Of a stretch of DNA of 64,000 nt, positions 61,888-64,000 are shown in pieces. How positions within the stretch are numbered: the stretch's first letter is position 1; every line of letters starts with the position of its first letter. The position numbers and the translations under genes were made by a program. Source of the DNA: Rhodospirillales bacterium (GTDB lineage Bacteria; Pseudomonadota; Alphaproteobacteria; ATCC43930; CGMCC-115725); NCBI GenBank assembly GCA_028288725.1, contig JAQGIC010000058.1, positions 1 to 64,000 of the forward strand, written 5' to 3'. The notes beneath the pieces were generated by a model. That model made no database searches. It saw only the letters and a program-made list of their open reading frames with translations, and was not told the DNA's origin.

Positions 61888-62969
61888 AAACGACCGTCCT
61901 TGCGGCCGCCGCCGCGATCCTGGTGCTGGGCGGTGCTGCCCTGTTCTTCGTCAATCGGCCCGTGCGGCTTCCGCCGCCGTCCGGGCCGTACGGCGTATCC
62001 AGCCGCGTTCTGCATTTGCCCGCCGACCGGAGTGCCCTTGCGACGCCGATCGCGGAGATCTGGTATCCGACCAGTCCGGATCGCGGCCTTGCGGCCGGTC
62101 GCGAGGCGGCAATGCCGGTGCTGATCTATCTGCCGGGCTGGGACGGGGCCGCCGTGGAGGATCTTTTCTTGATCCACGACCTGGTCAGCCATGGCATCGT
62201 CGTGACCAGCCTTCGATACCCCACCGCCTCGGAGGTTGCCGCCGGCAGGCGGCGTGGCGTTGCGCTGCGGGTCGAAGTGCCGGGCGGGTTGGATTTTTCT
62301 TCTCAGCAGGCCTTTGATCGAACGCGCGCGTTGGGGGATGAGAAAGTCCGTTCCCGGGCGCGGAATGTCGCGGCAGTGCTGGACCAGTTGACGCGGCTGA
62401 ACGAAGACCGGGGCAGCGAGCTCTTCGGGCGGTTGGATCTGGACCATCTTGGCGCCTGGGGTTTTTCCTTCGGGGGCGCCGCGGCGGCACAGGCAGCATG
62501 GCAGGACCGGCGCATCAAGGCGGTCGCCAATCTCGATGGCTGGCTGTTCGCCGACGCCGCTCTCCAGGGCGTGCCCTGTCCCTACCTGGTGCTGGGCGAC
62601 GGTTCGCCGCTGCCGAGCGCCGCCGATCTCGCGGCCTCTGAGCCGACCAGGCGATACTCCGCCATCTTCGACATGGAGGATTATCGGCGTCAGGTCGCCG
62701 GCCTGACGCGCTATGGCGGCTTTCTGGTCACCATCGACGGCACCGACCATGTCAATTTTTCCGATGCGGCGACCCGGTCGAGCTTTCGTGGGCTGACGGG
62801 TGCCGGTGCCATCGATCCCGCCCGCGCGCTGGTCATCACCGCCGCCTATCTGCGGGAATTTTTCAAATCATCCTGGTTCGGTCAGCCGGCGCCGCTACTG
62901 GAACATGATCCGCCGGCCTATCCCGAGGTCCATGTCAAAGTGTTCGGACGCAGCGATGCCGGTTCTTGA
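61884..62969 (+). CDS. exported alpha/beta hydrolase, PAF-acetylhydrolase-like
   Basis: A 361-residue hydrolase with an N-terminal signal or anchor (TVLAAAAAILVLGGAALFFV), WYPTSP (as in PAF-acetylhydrolase-type enzymes), PVLIYLPGWDG, and the nucleophile elbow GFSFGG (about residue 195). The acid and His are in DGW and DGTDHVNF. A periplasmic location fits removal of an acyl or protecting group from the exported product, or product self-protection, but this is inference. Start overlaps the NRPS stop by four bases; its end overlaps the PPTase gene by 14. Confidence 0.82.
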   Translation: MKTTVLAAAAAILVLGGAALFFVNRPVRLPPPSGPYGVSSRVLHLPADRSALATPIAEIWYPTSPDRGLAAGREAAMPVLIYLPGWDGAAVEDLFLIHDLVSHGIVVTSLRYPTASEVAAGRRRGVALRVEVPGGLDFSSQQAFDRTRALGDEKVRSRARNVAAVLDQLTRLNEDRGSELFGRLDLDHLGAWGFSFGGAAAAQAAWQDRRIKAVANLDGWLFADAALQGVPCPYLVLGDGSPLPSAADLAASEPTRRYSAIFDMEDYRRQVAGLTRYGGFLVTIDGTDHVNFSDAATRSSFRGLTGAGAIDPARALVITAAYLREFFKSSWFGQPAPLLEHDPPAYPEVHVKVFGRSDAGS

Positions 62970-63660
62970 TCCCTCCGTGCGGCCGTCGTCGGACCTGCAA
63001 AGCCTCTTTCCGCGCAATGTCGTGGTCATGGAGAGCTTTGCCGAGGGCGATCCCGGCAGCCTGTCGGCGGGGGAGGCGGCCTGCCTCGGGCGCGCCCTGC
63101 CAAAACGGGTGCGCGAGTTCGCCGCAGGGCGTCACTGCGCACGGCGGGCACTCGAACGATTTGGCCTGACGGGATGGGATTTACGCGTTCGCGAGGACCG
63201 CACGCCGGTCTGGCCGGAGGGGTTCGTCGGAAGCATTTCTCACACGGCCGGATTTTGCGCGGCAGCGGTCGGCAGGCGGCAGGAATTTCGCTCCATCGGC
63301 CTGGACGTCGAGATCGCGCTTAGGGTGACACCCGATCTGTACACGGCGTTTCTGACCCCGGGCGAACAGGCGGCGATCGGGCGCATGCCTTCGGAAGCGG
63401 CCGATAAAATGGCGACATTGCTCTTTTCGGCGAAGGAAGCCTTTTACAAATGCCAGTATCCGATGACATCCGAATGGCTTGAGTTTGCCGATATCGAGGT
63501 CGATATGCCGGCGAATCATCTCGATAAGGGCGGTCTCAACGTCCGGCCCGCACGATCGCTTGCGCTTGAACAGAAGTTTCCTTTGCCCTGGCATGGGCAT
63601 TTCTTGATTTTCGGCGGATTCGTCGCGACCGGATTCGTCTTCCCTTGGACAGAACGCTAG
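62956..63660 (+). CDS. 4'-phosphopantetheinyl transferase (Sfp/EntD type)
   Basis: A 234-residue transferase that loads phosphopantetheine onto the PCP and ACP serines. It shows RHCARRALERFGL, VGSISHTAGFCAAAV (CoA-binding GSISHT), GLDVEIA (metal-binding Asp and Glu) and FSAKEAFYKCQYP, the standard EntD/Sfp set. ATG 62956 lies inside the end of the hydrolase gene, so it is translationally coupled to the cluster, which supports a dedicated PPTase. It ends four bases into the convergent small gene. Confidence 0.94.
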   Translation: MPVLDPSVRPSSDLQSLFPRNVVVMESFAEGDPGSLSAGEAACLGRALPKRVREFAAGRHCARRALERFGLTGWDLRVREDRTPVWPEGFVGSISHTAGFCAAAVGRRQEFRSIGLDVEIALRVTPDLYTAFLTPGEQAAIGRMPSEAADKMATLLFSAKEAFYKCQYPMTSEWLEFADIEVDMPANHLDKGGLNVRPARSLALEQKFPLPWHGHFLIFGGFVATGFVFPWTER

Positions 63661-63908
63661 AGCAGCCTGTAGACCGTTAGCCCGGCCAAAATCACGACAC
63701 CCCAGCACGCGAAAGCGGCCAGAAAAATGCCGAGGACGACGCCCCATCCCAGGATTTGTTGACTCAACGGCGCGCGCTCGCGGGTCAGCGTCACGGCATG
63801 TGAGACCGATCGCTGTAGAATCACGAAGCGGAGGGTCGCAGAGCCGTCTCTATGCGGAGCTTCCGCGCCAACCTGTTCCTTCACCGTCAACGTCCTTGGG
63901 TCGCTCAT
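63657..63908 (-). CDS. small single-pass membrane protein
   Basis: An 83-residue protein with a polar N-terminal half and a C-terminal hydrophobic pair (ILGWGVVLGIFLAAFACWGVVILAGLTVYRLL). No family recognised and only a weak ribosome site. It converges with the PPTase gene and marks the right edge of the cluster. Confidence 0.5.
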   Translation of the reverse strand: MSDPRTLTVKEQVGAEAPHRDGSATLRFVILQRSVSHAVTLTRERAPLSQQILGWGVVLGIFLAAFACWGVVILAGLTVYRLL

Positions 63909-64000
63909 TAGTTGAGATTATCAGCTTAAGGAAGAGAACGCACGAGCCGCGGCGGACGAGATCGGGCTTTGCTCTAGCCCGCATTTCTCACACTCCCGTC

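Overview
This is a high-GC chromosomal segment with dense, interleaved operons on both strands. Protein families such as the VIT-type membrane protein with erythrin-VIT relatives, the DUF3618/phage-holin-like envelope set, a phasin and a large HAMP-repeat kinase suggest an alphaproteobacterium, perhaps in or near the Rhodospirillales. That placement is inferred from gene content; no rRNA or tRNA gene was found to confirm it.

Left part (1-23.8 kb). A minus-strand envelope/stress group holds AsmA-like, YihY/BrkB, DUF3618, holin-like DUF1469 and a small tail-anchored protein. Next come a LysR regulator divergent from a stand-alone 2-oxoglutarate-dehydrogenase-type E1, small envelope proteins, a phasin, a CYTH-CHAD protein and a VIT-only membrane protein. 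A two-gene signalling unit follows: a 2007-residue soluble hybrid histidine kinase with ten near-identical 92-residue HAMP units plus two divergent ones, and a second hybrid kinase (REC-HisKA-HATPase-REC). Small unknown proteins and a SEL1-repeat protein end the section.

Middle part (23.8-45.8 kb). This is a Wzx/Wzy-type exopolysaccharide locus arranged as several short divergent and convergent units. It encodes an initiating undecaprenyl-phosphate sugar transferase, three glycosyltransferases (GT2, GT4, WecB/TagA), a flippase, an O-antigen ligase/polymerase-like protein, Wzz/GumC and Wza/GumB export proteins, a BY-kinase-like P-loop protein whose Walker A lysine is replaced, two ExeA-type ATPases (one with LysM), an acyltransferase, two secreted parallel beta-helix proteins and a GloVer-repeat secreted protein. 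The intergenic regions carry dyads and direct repeats that look like operators.

Right part (46-63.7 kb). A compact plus-strand gene cluster appears to be a complete hybrid NRPS-PKS pathway: two JmjC/cupin-like oxygenases, a loading A-PCP protein, a KS-AT-ACP-aminotransferase-C-A-PCP megaenzyme, a C-A-PCP-TE protein, an alpha/beta hydrolase and a 4'-phosphopantetheinyl transferase. The last five genes are joined by overlapping stop/start codons. Hand-read adenylation codes suggest a Val-like starter and two Gly-like extenders. Because the PKS module carries an aminotransferase, the predicted product is a short peptide containing a 3,4-diamino acid, released by a thioesterase with a cysteine nucleophile. 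A terminator-like hairpin with eight Ts sits in the leader ahead of the first oxygenase gene and may be an attenuator. This cluster is the best candidate for an undescribed system in the window.
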